64,000 bases of DNA. Source: Amia ocellicauda. Taxonomy: Eukaryota > Chordata > Actinopteri > Amiiformes > Amiidae. Position 1 is the stretch's first letter. Each line of letters starts with the position of its first letter. The notes beneath the pieces are model-generated. The model did no database searches. It was not told the origin of the DNA and was given only the letters and a program-made list of their open reading frames with translations. Shown here piece after piece: positions 13,001 through 22,215 of the stretch. A program made the translations under genes and the position numbers. The stretch spans positions 27,870,227-27,934,226 of the forward strand of contig NC_089863.1 of assembly GCF_036373705.1 (NCBI RefSeq), given 5' to 3'.

Positions 13001-14563
13001 CCAATTTGAGGATCAGTCTTTGGTGTGGAACCTTATCAAAAGCTTTTTGAAAATCTAAGTATATCATATCATATGCTTTCACATGATCTACAGCTGCAGT
13101 TGCATGTTCAAAAAATTCTAATAAATTAGTAAGACATGATCTGCCTCGTCTAAACCCATGTTGACTATCTCCAAGGTTTTCATTAAGATGCTCCTCTATT
13201 TTCTGTCTAATCATTTTTTCCAACATTTTACAAGTAATGCAGGTGAGACTGATTGGTCCGTAATTTCCTGGCTCAGTTTTGTCCCCTTTCTTGTGGATTG
13301 GTATGACATTTGCTGTCTTCCAGAATATTTGAGTTAGCGACCTAAAAATAATTTCCCTCATTTCTTTAAGTACTGTTGGAAATATCCCATCTGGCCCCGG
13401 TGATTTGTTTATTTTTAATTCTGCTAGTCCCTTTAGTACCTCCTCCTTATTTATCCTGATCTCTCTTAGGGTTTGACTGGACTGATTGTTAACCTGTGGC
13501 ATGTTATCTGTTTTTTCTTTTGTAAAAACCTCTGTGAAATACTCATTTAGAACATTTGCCACATCTTGTTCATTTTCCAAGATACTTGCTTTTTCAAACG
13601 CGCAGTAACAGAGAAAGAAAACTAAATATCCTCCTAACGGATGTGCATGCTCAAAAACACAACTAAAACAAGACTGCAAGGCATGGTGCTTCCTGGTTGC
13701 AATAGAGAAAAACAAACAAGTTATTTACATATATTTCCCCCGTTTCTCTCTGGGATGAACAGAGATGCTGTGGCTTCACGACTCAAAGACAGCCCCTCCC
13801 TGAGTCATGGCAGAGCATTGTAATCGTGCTGGGGAGGTGCGGGGGGGGGCAGGTGACATCTCCTCAGGTTCGGGGGTGTTCAGGCTGCGTTGAGTGTGGG
13901 CCTCCTCTCTCTGCCTTCTCCTTCAGAGCCGAGGTGTCTGGCTCTGTGTGTGTCGCTCTTTCCCACGGGCCCCGCCGGCCGCTGCACACCCCTGTGTTGT
14001 CCGTGTGGCCGTGTCTCCGGCACGCCCGCGCCTTCGGGCTCTGTGTGGCTTCAGGGTGCTGTCTTTGTTGCCCTGTGGTGGAGGAATCTGCGTACGAGGC
14101 TCGGGGGGCTTTAGGCAAATTTAACCAGTGTTTAATATGAGAAATCAAATTAATTGTAATATAAAAGGTCACAAATAAAATGCTTTGTTTAAATTAAGTC
14201 TCTATTTCTCTGCTCTCTGCCTTTCTCTCATCTTCTTCTTCCTTTCATTTTTGTTTCTCTTCCTTCTCTCCTCCTCCTGCTTCAGTTAAGCATATCAGCT
14301 TATCTTCTAAGCTGGTTTTCTTTACTATTGCACTTCTGTTCATTTATTCTTTTTCATTAATAGTGTATTGACAAGTATTTTTAAGAATTTTTTGTTCACA
14401 CTTTTTCACAACCGCTGCATTCTAAAGTTGATGTGTTTAGGAGCTCATGTTCTGTGTGGCTACCTTCAACAGCCCTCTCTCCCTTTCCCTCTCTCTCTCT
14501 CTCACAGCTGATCGTGCTGCTGCGAAGCCTGAGTCTCTGTACGCCAGAGTCCAGCACAGCTAG
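5818..14563 (+). CDS. Inhibitory leukocyte-receptor-like gene, cytoplasmic-tail exons only (multi-ITIM)
   Basis: A series of short exons, each bounded by a pyrimidine tract plus AG and, except at the end, a GT donor, encodes one tyrosine motif apiece: SVYLNV, LPYQDV, ILYSEI, VCYSAI, VQYSEL, TLYSEV and finally SLYARV followed by a stop. These match the ITIM pattern (S/I/V/L)xYxx(I/V/L), apart from TLYSEV, which begins with T. Every intron junction is compatible with phase 1, so exons can be added or lost without breaking the frame. ITIM tails of this style occur in CD22/Siglec, FCRL and PECAM-like receptors, where phosphotyrosines recruit SHP-1/SHP-2. No immunoglobulin, transmembrane or signal-peptide exon is visible; these would lie upstream of the window. 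Exons used: 5818-5877, 5970-5996 (donor weak), 6390-6455, 6863-6928, 7350-7442, 8638-8691 and 14508-14563. A degenerate exon lies at 8790. Receptor family not established. Confidence 0.68.
5970..5996 (+). CDS. Tail exon b, motif LPYQDV (3' end uncertain)
   Basis: Acceptor ccctcacag before 5970. In phase 1 it reads VNLPYQDV. The only in-phase GT nearby is the weak gtggga at 5997; otherwise the frame stays open into a C-rich minisatellite. The tyrosine motif and acceptor are convincing, but the donor is not. Confidence 0.42.
6050..6290. repeat. C-rich intronic minisatellite
   Basis: Imperfect tandem copies of a unit like cctgacccccagtccctcac, roughly 24-30 bp, fill the intron between tail exons b and c. 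Confidence 0.8.
6390..6455 (+). CDS. Tail exon c, motif ILYSEI
   Basis: Acceptor cctgacag before 6390 and donor gtactg at 6456. It is 66 bp, phase 1 to phase 1. It reads [20 protein letters not shown], with a canonical ITIM. Confidence 0.72.
6863..6928 (+). CDS. Tail exon d, motif VCYSAI
   Basis: Acceptor cctccag before 6863 and donor gtacta at 6929. It is 66 bp, the same length as exon c, phase 1 to phase 1. It reads [20 protein letters not shown]. The equal length and common Y-S core suggest duplication of one exon. Confidence 0.72.
6985..7320. repeat. GT microsatellite and 74 bp tandem duplication
   Basis: A (GT)n run near 6990-7022 is followed by a block starting gtgctagggtgtgtgtcag at 7059 that is repeated almost exactly at 7133, then further GT-rich variants. 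It lies between tail exons d and e. Confidence 0.9.
7350..7442 (+). CDS. Tail exon e, motif VQYSEL
   Basis: Acceptor gtgtttag before 7350 and a consensus donor gtgagt at 7443. It is 93 bp, phase 1 to phase 1. It reads [15 protein letters not shown] and then a basic stretch GKRIRRK. The motif and its neighbours resemble CD22/FCRL-type inhibitory tails. Confidence 0.75.
7600..8270. other. Intron with no recognised feature
   Basis: AT-rich sequence between tail exons e and f. No coding motif, splice-bounded exon or terminal repeat could be supported. Confidence 0.5.
8272..8470. mobile_element. Short Tc1/mariner-type MITE-like element
   Basis: It begins tatatggacagtgacacaat and ends with gagtatttggacaaactg. 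Inside are phrases of a widespread fish non-autonomous element (catcattttggctctgta, gggtgaacggtgtaggaatt). It has no coding capacity. Boundaries are approximate. Confidence 0.6.
8638..8691 (+). CDS. Tail exon f, motif TLYSEV
   Basis: Acceptor ctttcttcag before 8638 and donor gtgagc at 8692. It is 54 bp, phase 1 to phase 1. It reads [17 protein letters not shown]. The position -2 residue is T rather than S/I/V/L, so it is an ITIM-like rather than strict ITIM motif. Confidence 0.7.
8790..8860 (+). pseudogene. Degenerate tail exon g (VYIEV) or an alternative 3' end
   Basis: Acceptor ttcctccag before 8790. In phase 1 the frame reads VTHKASE and then meets TGA at 8813-8815, immediately before VYIEVKPRK and a second TGA at 8858. 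No donor follows. Either this exon is a relic that is skipped, or it supplies an earlier terminus that removes the last tyrosine. Confidence 0.5.
8956..10778 (-). mobile_element. Solo-LTR-like repeat, copy 1
   Basis: A 1.82 kb block shared with 22216-24053. Ends are TGT...ACA, and the flanks carry the direct repeat AAGGT at 8951-8955 and 10778-10782 (4-5 bp). On the minus strand a TATA-like gtataaag lies near 10350 and an AATAAA near 9585, which fits an LTR with long R/U5 regions in that orientation. No gag/pol sequence is seen. The superfamily (Gypsy-type or retrovirus-like) cannot be told from the LTR alone. Confidence 0.72.
10783..11690. other. AT-rich intron segment, nothing recognised
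   Basis: No exon, RNA gene or repeat boundary could be supported here. It lies within the last intron of the receptor-like gene. Confidence 0.5.
11693..11956 (+). mobile_element. Tc1-like internal-deletion derivative, 3' truncated
   Basis: It starts with a fish Tc1-type end (caccaatcagccgtaacatt). It then jumps to the transposase C-terminal region, where the DNA encodes pieces such as [18 protein letters not shown] and LQDLKDLL. The distal terminal repeat is missing because CR1 sequence starts at about 11957. Confidence 0.65.
11957..13590 (-). mobile_element. CR1-type LINE, ORF2 reverse-transcriptase fragment (copy B)
   Basis: Minus-strand reading gives the fingers/palm blocks: [80 protein letters not shown] and [11 protein letters not shown], followed by the 3' region [20 protein letters not shown]. 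The endonuclease is missing (5' truncation near 13590). A deletion removes part of the SLTQIF region, and the 3' half changes frame. The 3' end ttggtgtccattaataac lies at 11957, against the Tc1 derivative. Confidence 0.9.
14508..14563 (+). CDS. Terminal tail exon h, motif SLYARV and stop
   Basis: A long CT tract and acceptor ctcacag precede 14508. In phase 1 it reads [17 protein letters not shown] and then TAG at 14561-14563. A strict ITIM lies six residues before the end, as is common for inhibitory receptors. About 5.8 kb, mostly transposons, separates it from the previous good exon. Confidence 0.7.
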
Positions 14564-14579
14564 AGCCAGAGCGGCACTG

Positions 14580-14582
14580 TGG

Positions 14583-14615
<33 letters not shown>

Positions 14616-14632
14616 ATGTCTCTGTCTGTCTG
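14580..14632. repeat. GT/CT microsatellite in the presumed 3' UTR
   Basis: (GT)n followed by tctgtctg repeats just after the TAG of the last tail exon. Confidence 0.85.
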
Positions 14633-14913
14633 TCTCTCCAACCCCACTGCGCCCTCACGGCCAGTCCCTCTGGGTCACAGTCACTACCTGCATCAGGGAC
14701 CCAGCGGCCCGAGTGGAGTGCTGGTACTGGTGCCACTCCGGCCCTGGCGGTGCTGTGGGTCTCAGAGGTGCGGCCCTGCCTGACGGCCTGAGGATCACAT
14801 GGGATCTGAGGAGCTGCATTGCCTGAGAGATTTTAGGTTTTTATAGCTCACACATCTTCTGTTTTATAGCTATTTAACTGAGTGAAACAGTATTTCAGTG
14901 TGAGTGTGAGTTG

Positions 14914-14916
<3 letters not shown>

Positions 14917-14964
<48 letters not shown>
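14917..14964. repeat. (TA)n microsatellite, left part
   Basis: An uninterrupted TA run that ends at the left end of the Tc1-like element and resumes on its other side. Confidence 0.95.
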
Positions 14965-14967
<3 letters not shown>

Positions 14968-16107
14968 TCACCTAAAGGATTATTAGGAACACCTGTTCAA
15001 TTTCTCATTAATGCAATTATCTAACCAACCAATCACATGGCAGTTGCTTCAATGCATTTAGGGGTGTGGTCCTGGTCAAGACAATCTCCTGAACTCCAAA
15101 CTGAATGTCTGAATGGGAAAGAAAGGTGATTTAAGCAATTTTGAGCGTGGCATGGTTGTTGGTGCCAGACGGGCCGGTCTGAGTATTTCACAATCTGCTC
15201 AGTTACTGGGATTTTCACGCACAACCATTTCTAGGGTTTACAAAGAATGGTGTGAAAAGGGAAAAACATCCAGTATGCGGCAGTCCTGTGGGCGAAAATG
15301 CCTTGTTGATGCTAGAGGTCAGAGGAGAATGGGCCGACTGATTCAAGCTGATAGAAGAGCAACTTTGACTGAAATAACCACTCGTTACAACCGAGGTATG
15401 CAGCAAAGCATTTGTGAAGCCACAACACGTACAACCTTGAGGCTTGCACAAGCTCACCAAAATTGGACAGTTAAAGACTGGAAAAATGTTGCCTGGTCTG
15501 ATGAGTCTCGATTTCTGTTGAGACATTTAGATGGTAGAGTCAGAATTTGGCGTAAACAGAATGAGAACATGGATCCATCATGCCTTGTTACCACTGTGCA
15601 GGCTGGTGGTGGTGGTGTAATGGTGTGGGGGATGTTTTCTTGGCACACTTTAGGCCCCTTAGTGCCAATTGGGCATCGTTTAAATGCCACGGCCTACCTG
15701 AGCATTGTTTCTGACCATGTCCATCCCTTTATGACCACCATGTACCCATCCTCTGATGGCTACTTCCAGCAGGATAATGCACCATGTCACAAAGGTCGAA
15801 TCATTTCAAATTGGTTTCTTGAACATGACAATGAGTTCACTGTACTAAACTGGCCCCCACAGTCACCAGATCTCAACCCAATAGAGCATCTTTGGGATGT
15901 GGTGGAACGGGAGCTTCGTGCCCTTGATGTGCATCCCACAAATCTCCATCAACTGCAAGATGCTATCCTATCAATATGGGCCAACATTTCTAAAGAATGC
16001 TTTCAGCACCTTGTTGAATCAATGCCACGTAGAATTAAGGCAGTTCTGAAGGCGAAAGGGGGTCAAACACAGTATTAGTATGGTGTTCCTAATAATCCTT
16101 TAGGTGA

Positions 16108-16110
<3 letters not shown>
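14965..16110 (+). mobile_element. Tc1-like transposon family B, copy 1
   Basis: The terminal inverted repeats are ACTCACCTAAAGGATTATT at the left end and its complement ending ...AATCCTTTAGGTGAGTG at 16110. They are flanked on both sides by TA repeats, the Tc1 target. It is 1,146 bp, 70 bp shorter than its relative at 32414-33629. It encodes a transposase on the same strand. Confidence 0.95.
15113..16078 (+). CDS. Tc1-family transposase (family B), open but internally deleted
   Basis: A 321-codon open frame. The N-terminal paired-like helix-turn-helix reads [16 protein letters not shown] then [20 protein letters not shown]. The catalytic domain carries AWSDESRF (first Asp), [10 protein letters not shown] (second Asp) and [12 protein letters not shown] (Glu). 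Family members are about 345 codons. Comparison with the copy at 32562 shows that some 24 codons are missing in frame at [18 protein letters not shown], the linker between DNA-binding and catalytic domains. The first ATG after the terminal repeat (15113, MGKKGDL) is the natural start. Activity is doubtful given the deletion. Confidence 0.9.
   Translation: MGKKGDLSNFERGMVVGARRAGLSISQSAQLLGFSRTTISRVYKEWCEKGKTSSMRQSCGRKCLVDARGQRRMGRLIQADRRATLTEITTRYNRGMQQSICEATTRTTLRLAQAHQNWTVKDWKNVAWSDESRFLLRHLDGRVRIWRKQNENMDPSCLVTTVQAGGGGVMVWGMFSWHTLGPLVPIGHRLNATAYLSIVSDHVHPFMTTMYPSSDGYFQQDNAPCHKGRIISNWFLEHDNEFTVLNWPPQSPDLNPIEHLWDVVERELRALDVHPTNLHQLQDAILSIWANISKECFQHLVESMPRRIKAVLKAKGGQTQY

Positions 16111-16162
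<52 letters not shown>
16111..16162. repeat. (TA)n microsatellite, right part
   Basis: Continuation of the TA run interrupted by the Tc1 insertion. Confidence 0.95.
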
Positions 16163-16164
<2 letters not shown>

Positions 16165-16218
16165 GCCAGTGTGTGACAAGTGTTATATTTTAAATATTTA
16201 ATCATTTGTTTGTGGTTT

Positions 16219-16400
16219 ATGTGTGTGTGAGTGTGTGTGTGTGGTTTGTGTGTGTGTGTGTGTAAGTGTGTGTGTTTATATAAGTATGTATGCGTGTGTC
16301 AGTGTGTGTGGTTTATGTGTGTGTCAGTATGTGTGGTTTGTGTGTGTGTTTATGTGAGTATGTATGTGTGTCTGTGTGTGTGGTTTATGCGAGTGTGTTT
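16219..16400. repeat. GT-rich microsatellite
   Basis: Repeated gtgtgtgtgg/tttatgtgtgtgt phrases. Between 16400 and 17220 no gene could be supported. Confidence 0.85.
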
Positions 16401-17224
16401 TCATTGAAAAGCTTTGAACTAGTGTAGCTCAGGTATTGTTGTTTTCGTGTCTAAAACTGTCAAGACTCATGTCTTAGAACTCAATTGATCATTTAAGATC
16501 TGTTGTATTTGTTCTAACACTGAACACATGTGTCTCATTAAATGCGTGTTGCTGATATTAATGCATGTTGTGAATTGCCTGCTGCCACTGCACTGACCCA
16601 CTCGACACACACATGGATCTTCACAGACACAATTCGAGGCTCCTTATACTGATCACATGACAGAAGGGCCCCTGAGTCCATTTCAGTGTCTGAGATCTAT
16701 TTCAGTCTGTAAACCCGTGTGTCCATCGAACACACAGGGTCATTCTGATGTGTGTTCAGTGCGTCAATACTTGACATTTAGAATACAATGTTGTGAGTAG
16801 ACGGCTCTGACTCAGCTCTCTCATTCCATCCAATACAGTATACAGTAAATACCCTGTCCTTATCACCCCCCCAGCATTCGCCATTTCACATCACTCCTCC
16901 TCCCCTGTCTACACCTCTGCAGTGGCTCCTTGGCTCATTCCCCGTAAACAGGGCGGGGGGGCCCTCAAGCGAATAGAGCCAAACCTCTTCACATCTAAAC
17001 TTCACACCAGTCCTTCATCACAAGGGCACAGGAGGAAGAGGAAGCAGGAGGCAGGAAGAGGAAGGAGGGGCTTGTTCTCTCTGTGTGCTTTATGGGACAG
17101 CAGCTGCCCGCTCTCCTGTCCTGTCCCCTGTCCTGTCCTGCTGCAGCCACACCAGGGCTCTACATCTTCCAGGTAAGAGCGAGGCGCAGGTTGCCTAACA
17201 CACAGGGCACAGGGCATTACACTA

Positions 17225-17320
17225 GGCCAGAGCCGGGCCGCCCTATACGCTCACTACGCAAGTTGCGTTGGGCCCCACAAGTTACGCAAGGGCCCCGCAT
17301 CCCCCTCGTGTCAAAGCGGG
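17225..17320. mobile_element. hAT-like terminal fragment, one end only
   Basis: The segment cagagccgggccgccctata followed by cgctcactacgcaagttgcg resembles the end of fish hAT-type elements. No partner end was found. Confidence 0.3.
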
Positions 17321-17642
17321 TGTCAATGTTTTCAACTTCAATGAGAGTATGAAGCGGAACTATCCTTCTGGTCACGAAGAGAGAAAAAAAAACATCATGA
17401 GAGTAAATTGCGGGATCAGCAATGCGTAAACTTGCGTAAACTTGCGTTTGATGTCAGCAAATAACAGTAACATTAAGTTGATTTGCTTCCATGGCTGTGC
17501 TCTGTGACTTTGTGGATGACAAAAGTGAGAGTGAAATACAACTATTTATTACATTTGACCAACGCCAACGGGCAACGGTGTTTATAAACTGCAGCTCAGA
17601 AAAGATATCCGTGTCGTGCATGAACATGCGTTCGGTTCAGAG

Positions 17643-17835
17643 ACGGTGGTACTCTCACACACTGACAGTGTCTCAGAGAGGAGAGAGAGACGGTGGTACT
17701 CACACACACAGACAGTGTCTCAGAGAGGAGAGAGAGACGGTGGTACTCACACACACAGTGTCTCAGAGAGGAGAGAGAGACGGTGGTACTCACACACACA
17801 GACAGTGTCTCAGAGAGGAGAGAGAGATAGTGGTA
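17643..17835. repeat. About 50 bp minisatellite, four units
   Basis: Units of cggtggtactcacacacaca then gacagtgtctcagagaggag and agagaga repeat four times with small length changes. The last unit is slightly diverged. Confidence 0.9.
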
Positions 17836-17865
17836 CTTCACACGGGGGGGCCCTCACACCCTTTA

Positions 17866-18820
17866 CTTTGGTAAACCTTTGTCAGTCAACACCATTCGCC
17901 GCTGCATCCACAGATTCAAGTTAAGGCTTTACTATGCAAAGCAGAAGCCATACATCAACACTGTCCAGAAGCTCAGTCGACTTCTCTGGGCTCGGTCTCA
18001 TCTGAGATGGACAGTAGCACAGTGGAATCGTGTTTTGTGGTCTGACGAGTCAACATTTCAAATAGTTCTTGAACAAAACAGCCGTGTTCTCCGGGCCAAA
18101 GAGGAAAAGGACCATCCAAGCTGTTATCAGCGTCAGGTCCAAAAGCCAGCATCTGTCATGGTATGGGCGTGTGTTAGTACCCATGACATGGGTAACTTGC
18201 ACATCTGTGAGGGCACCATTTATGCAGAAAATATGTACACATTTTGGAGCAACATATGCTGCCATCCAGACTTCGTCTTTCCCAGAGACATCATTGCATT
18301 TTCCAACAGGACAACATCAAACAACATTCTGCACGGATTACAAGTGCATGGTTGGGTAAGCAGAGAGTGCGGGTGCGAGCATGGCCTGCCTGCAGTCCTG
18401 ACCCGTCTCCGATTGAGAATGTGTGGCGCATTATGAAGCACAAAATAAGGCAACTAAAACCACGTACAGTTGAGCAGCTGAAGAAATGTATAATGGATGA
18501 ATGGGGGAAAATTCCGCTTGCTAAACTTAACCAACTGGTGTCTTCAGTGCCCAAACGCTTAATAAGTGTTATTCAAAGAAAAAGTAATGTTACACAGTGG
18601 TAAATGGTCGACTGACCCAACTTTCTTGGAGTGTGTTGCAGTCATCAGATTTGAAATGAGTGTATATTTTCAAAAATAAATTACATTAAATTAAAGTAAA
18701 ACATCAAATTATGTGTTTATGTGTTTTCAATATAGTACAGGGTGAATTGAATTTTCAATTTTGTTTGTTTTTTTGCATTTTCCATACTGTCCCAACTTTT
18801 TTCAGAATTGGAGTTATATT
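17866..18820 (+). mobile_element. Tc1-like transposon family C, 5' truncated and frameshifted
   Basis: The transposase reads VNTIRRCIHRFKLRLYYAKQ, then VLWSDESTFQI (first Asp), VMVWACVS, and in a second frame HCIFQQDNIKQHSA (second Asp region) and SPDPSPIENVWRIMKHKIRQ (Glu). It ends with VTQW and a stop at 18601. Frame shifts lie between 18240 and 18360. The right end has the tcccaacttttttcagaatt terminal repeat near 18800. The N-terminal DNA-binding domain is missing. Confidence 0.85.
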
Positions 18821-19044
18821 TGGCATCAAGCATCGTGCTTATTTTATGCCAAGTCTCATGCATCACTCCAATTTAATATCGGTGTAACTCGAATTTAATA
18901 CCTCTATTAAATACATAAATACAGTATTCTGACTTGAAACTAGTTGAGAGTTTAATACACTGTGGTTTTATTTAAAGCATGTGTTCAATTCAATAATAAT
19001 TGCAAACATATTAATACCATATTAATGTTGAGAAGAAACAACGA

Positions 19045-20690
19045 AAAGGTACTAGCAGAATTAAAAACAAACATATAAAAGGCAAAAATGGAAGTATCTT
19101 GGAAAACAAATAAGATGTGGCAAATGTTCATAACGAGTATTTCACAGAGGTTTTTACAAAAGAAAAAACAGATGACATGCCACAGGTTAACAACCAGTCC
19201 AGTCAAACCCTAAGAGAGATCAGGATAAATGAGGAGAGGGACTAAAGGGACTAGCAGAATTAAAAACAAACAAATCACCTGGGCCAGATGGTATATGGCC
19301 GCTAACTCAATTATTCCAAATGACACTTAGAACAGGGGATGTGCCAACTGACTGGAAGACAGCAAATGTCATACCAATCCACAAGAAAGGGGACAAAACT
19401 GAGCCAGGAAATTGTAAATGTTGGAAAAAATCATTAGAAAATAGAGGAGCATGTTAATGAAAACCATATTCTTGGAGATAGTCAACATGGGTTTAAACGA
19501 GGCAGATCATGTCTTACTAATTTATTAGAGTTCTTTGAACATGCAACTGCAGCTGTAGATCATGTGAAAGCATTTGATATGATATACTTAGATTTCCAAA
19601 AAGCTTTTGATAAGGTTCCACACCAAAGACTGATCCTCAAATTGGAAGCTCTAGGCATTCAGGGTAACGTAAGTAGATGGATTATGAACTGGTTGATGTA
19701 TAGAAACAGAGGGTGTCGATTAGAGGAGTTGCTTCTAACTGGAGTGAGGTTGTTAGTGGAGTTCCACAGGGATCAGTACTAGGACCTTTGCTGTTTCTAA
19801 TCTATATTAATGATCTGGACTCTGGGATAGTTAGCAAACTTGTCAAATTTGCAGATGATACTATGATAGGTGGCTCAGTAGATACAAATCTTGGCAGCAC
19901 AGGCTATTCAAAGGGACTTGGATAATATTGAGGTGTGGGCCGACACCTGGCAGATGAAATTCAACGTGGACAAATACAAGGTATTACATGCAGGTAACAA
20001 AAATGTCCACTATAATTACACTGTGGGAGGAATAGATCTAGAAGAAGTAACGCATGAGAAAGACCTAGGAGTCTACGTGGACTCCTCACTTTCTCCATCC
20101 AAACAATGTGGGGAAGCAATAAAAAAGGCAAACAGGATGTTAGGGTATATTGTCAAAAGTGTAGAATTGAGAACTAGGGCAGTGATGTTCAGACTGTACA
20201 ATGCACTAGTTAGAGCTCATCTGGATACTGTGTGCAGTTCTGGGAATATCGCTGCTCTAGAGGCAGTTTAGAGGAGAGCAACCAGACTTATTCTGGTCTG
20301 AAGGGAAAGTCCTACTGAGAGACTGAGGAACTGAACCTTTTCACCCTGGAACAGAGGAGACTACGTGGGGACTTGATCCAAGTCTTCAAAATCATGAAAG
20401 GCATCGACCACATCAAACCAGAGGAGCTTTTCCAGATCAGCAGGGACACACGCACCCGGGGACACAAATGGAAATTGGGCTTCAAGGCATTCAAGACAGA
20501 AAACAGGAGACACTTCTTCTCACAGAGAGGCGTCACAATCTTGAACAAACTCTCCAGCGATGTGGCTGAAGTGACAATTTGGGAACAGTCAAAAATAGAC
20601 TGGATAGGATCCTTGGATCACTTAGTTATTAATGGACACCAAACAAGCACGATGTACACTTTGTACTATTTGTACACTTTCTTATGTTCT
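19045..20690 (+). mobile_element. CR1-type LINE, ORF2 fragment (copy C)
   Basis: The plus strand carries [78 protein letters not shown] and KFADDTMIGGS (YADD-type box intact), then the 3' coding part ending in the HFFSQRGVTIL segment. A deletion removes the region after TEPGN, and several frameshifts are present. The 3' end has the family signature with attaatggacaccaaacaag near 20630. Confidence 0.9.
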
Positions 20691-21280
20691 AAAATTAATT
20701 CAGATGAAGCTAAAATGTTGATTACAACATCAATTCAATGCAAAATCTTCAGGGTTGAAATCTTCTAGACCTACAGGTATTCAGTCTGTTTTAGCTTTTG
20801 AGAACCTCAAAATATACATTTGTAGACTTGTACTTCGCTACGTGTTAAATTGTCTGCCAGAATAATTGCATGGGAAATAGCCAGTCTGTAAATGTCTTTC
20901 CCTTAGTTGGATGATGTGAATTTAATAATTTTAAGTATATTTCTAAATCAACCCCTTTGAATTGAACCAAATCGCATTTTATCAAATCAAATCATATTGC
21001 ATTGCATCAAATTGACTCAAAGCTGCATCGAATTTTAAATTTTTCTAAACATTTCTTTCCTGTATCGTGTCGGTGACAGTGTATCTAGATGCGTATTGAA
21101 TCGTCAGAGAGGGAAAGACACACAACCCTATTAAAAAAAGATAAATAGACACTGGAGATGGACTGTACATTAGCTGCTGTGCTTCTTTACGTTTCTGTGT
21201 TAAGCATTAAAATAGGTGCTATAATTAACATTCTATATTGTAGTATGTATGTAATATATACGATACTGTATGTGTATGTA
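20690..21280. other. AT-rich, nothing recognised
   Basis: No coding motif or repeat boundary could be supported. Confidence 0.5.

Positions 21281-21283
<3 letters not shown>

Positions 21284-21332
<49 letters not shown>
21284..21332. repeat. (TTA)n microsatellite
   Basis: About 16 uninterrupted trinucleotide units. Confidence 0.97.
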
Positions 21333-21333
<1 letters not shown>

Positions 21334-21703
21334 GAAATAAAGAACACGTTTCCTAATTTTATGTTTTGGTTCAGGCAAACCTTAAATCCTTAAGATGCCT
21401 TCTGTAGTGTTTGCAAACACGACTTTTACTGCATATACAAACTCATTATATGAGCATCAGATATCAACCCAAAACAGATGTGTCAATGTGCTATAAACAC
21501 AAGTCCGACACGAGTCCCTATACAGTCTTGAAAGCTGACTTAAAAGAGAGTTCCATTACTCAGCAAGAGATTTCCCTAAAGCACAATATTCTGTGATTTT
21601 GCAGACATACAGGAGTTGATGAAGTCGCAACATCTGTTAAAAAAAAGCTTTCGTTTTATGCTTTTCCCCCTGAAAATGAATGAAAATAGAAAGGTTATAT
21701 TAA

Positions 21704-21790
21704 ACCCGTCTCTCTCCTGAAGGGCAGTGTGGTGTGCGGGGGCAGCGTCAGGCTAAGGGGGCAGGGACCCGTCTCTCTCCTGAAGGGCAG
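21704..21790. repeat. 24 bp direct repeat, 63 bp apart
   Basis: The same 24 bp (starting acccgtctctctcctgaagg) occurs at 21704-21727 and 21767-21790. Confidence 0.9.
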
Positions 21791-21915
21791 GACTGCCGGG
21801 CAGAGAATGATCTTTTTCTCAGTCTCTTCTCCTTTTCTTAGAGAAAAACTACGTATTTTTAAAAGTTTCACTTCTATGAAAGCGAGTTTCTCTATATTAA
21901 ATATAGAAGGTTGAG
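21721..21915 (+). pseudogene. Possible immunoglobulin-domain relic
   Basis: An open frame contains GGSVRLRGQGPVSLLKG, like the start of an Ig domain with the B-strand Cys changed, and later MKASFSILNIE, like an Ig E strand. It stops right after this, and no splice sites are convincing. The position downstream of an ITIM-tail gene makes a second receptor gene plausible, but the similarity is weak and could be chance. Confidence 0.18.
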
Positions 21916-22016
21916 AAGTGGTGTAGGAGCTGTGAAGGGCTCAGCCTGCGGACAGAAACAGGAAGCTGAGCTGCAGCTCCATAGAGAGCACAAAGCCCCC
22001 CCAGGCCTTTGTGCAC

Positions 22017-22133
22017 CAACACACTGATACACACTGCTAAACACTGACACTGACACAGACACACTGCTACACACTGCTATACACAGACACTGACACAGAC
22101 ACACTGCTACACACTGCTATACACTACTGTTAT
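22017..22133. repeat. Minisatellite of cactgctacacactgctata type
   Basis: Several imperfect units with acactgacac insertions. Confidence 0.8.
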
Positions 22134-22215
22134 GACCCAAGACAATATTCCCTAGGGTGGAATACACAACTCCAACAATAGGAACAACAGGTACTGGCAG
22201 ACAAAAGTTCACTAG

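Noticed and set aside
13826..14172. Overlapping frames on both strands in a GC-rich block
   Set aside because: No conserved motif or splice logic; probably intron or UTR sequence before the last tail exon.
17083..17176. Short frame with a hydrophobic stretch and a following gtaagag, like a signal-peptide exon of another receptor gene
   Set aside because: It is Cys/Pro-rich and repetitive (ctgtcctgtcc), with no matching downstream Ig exon and no promoter seen.
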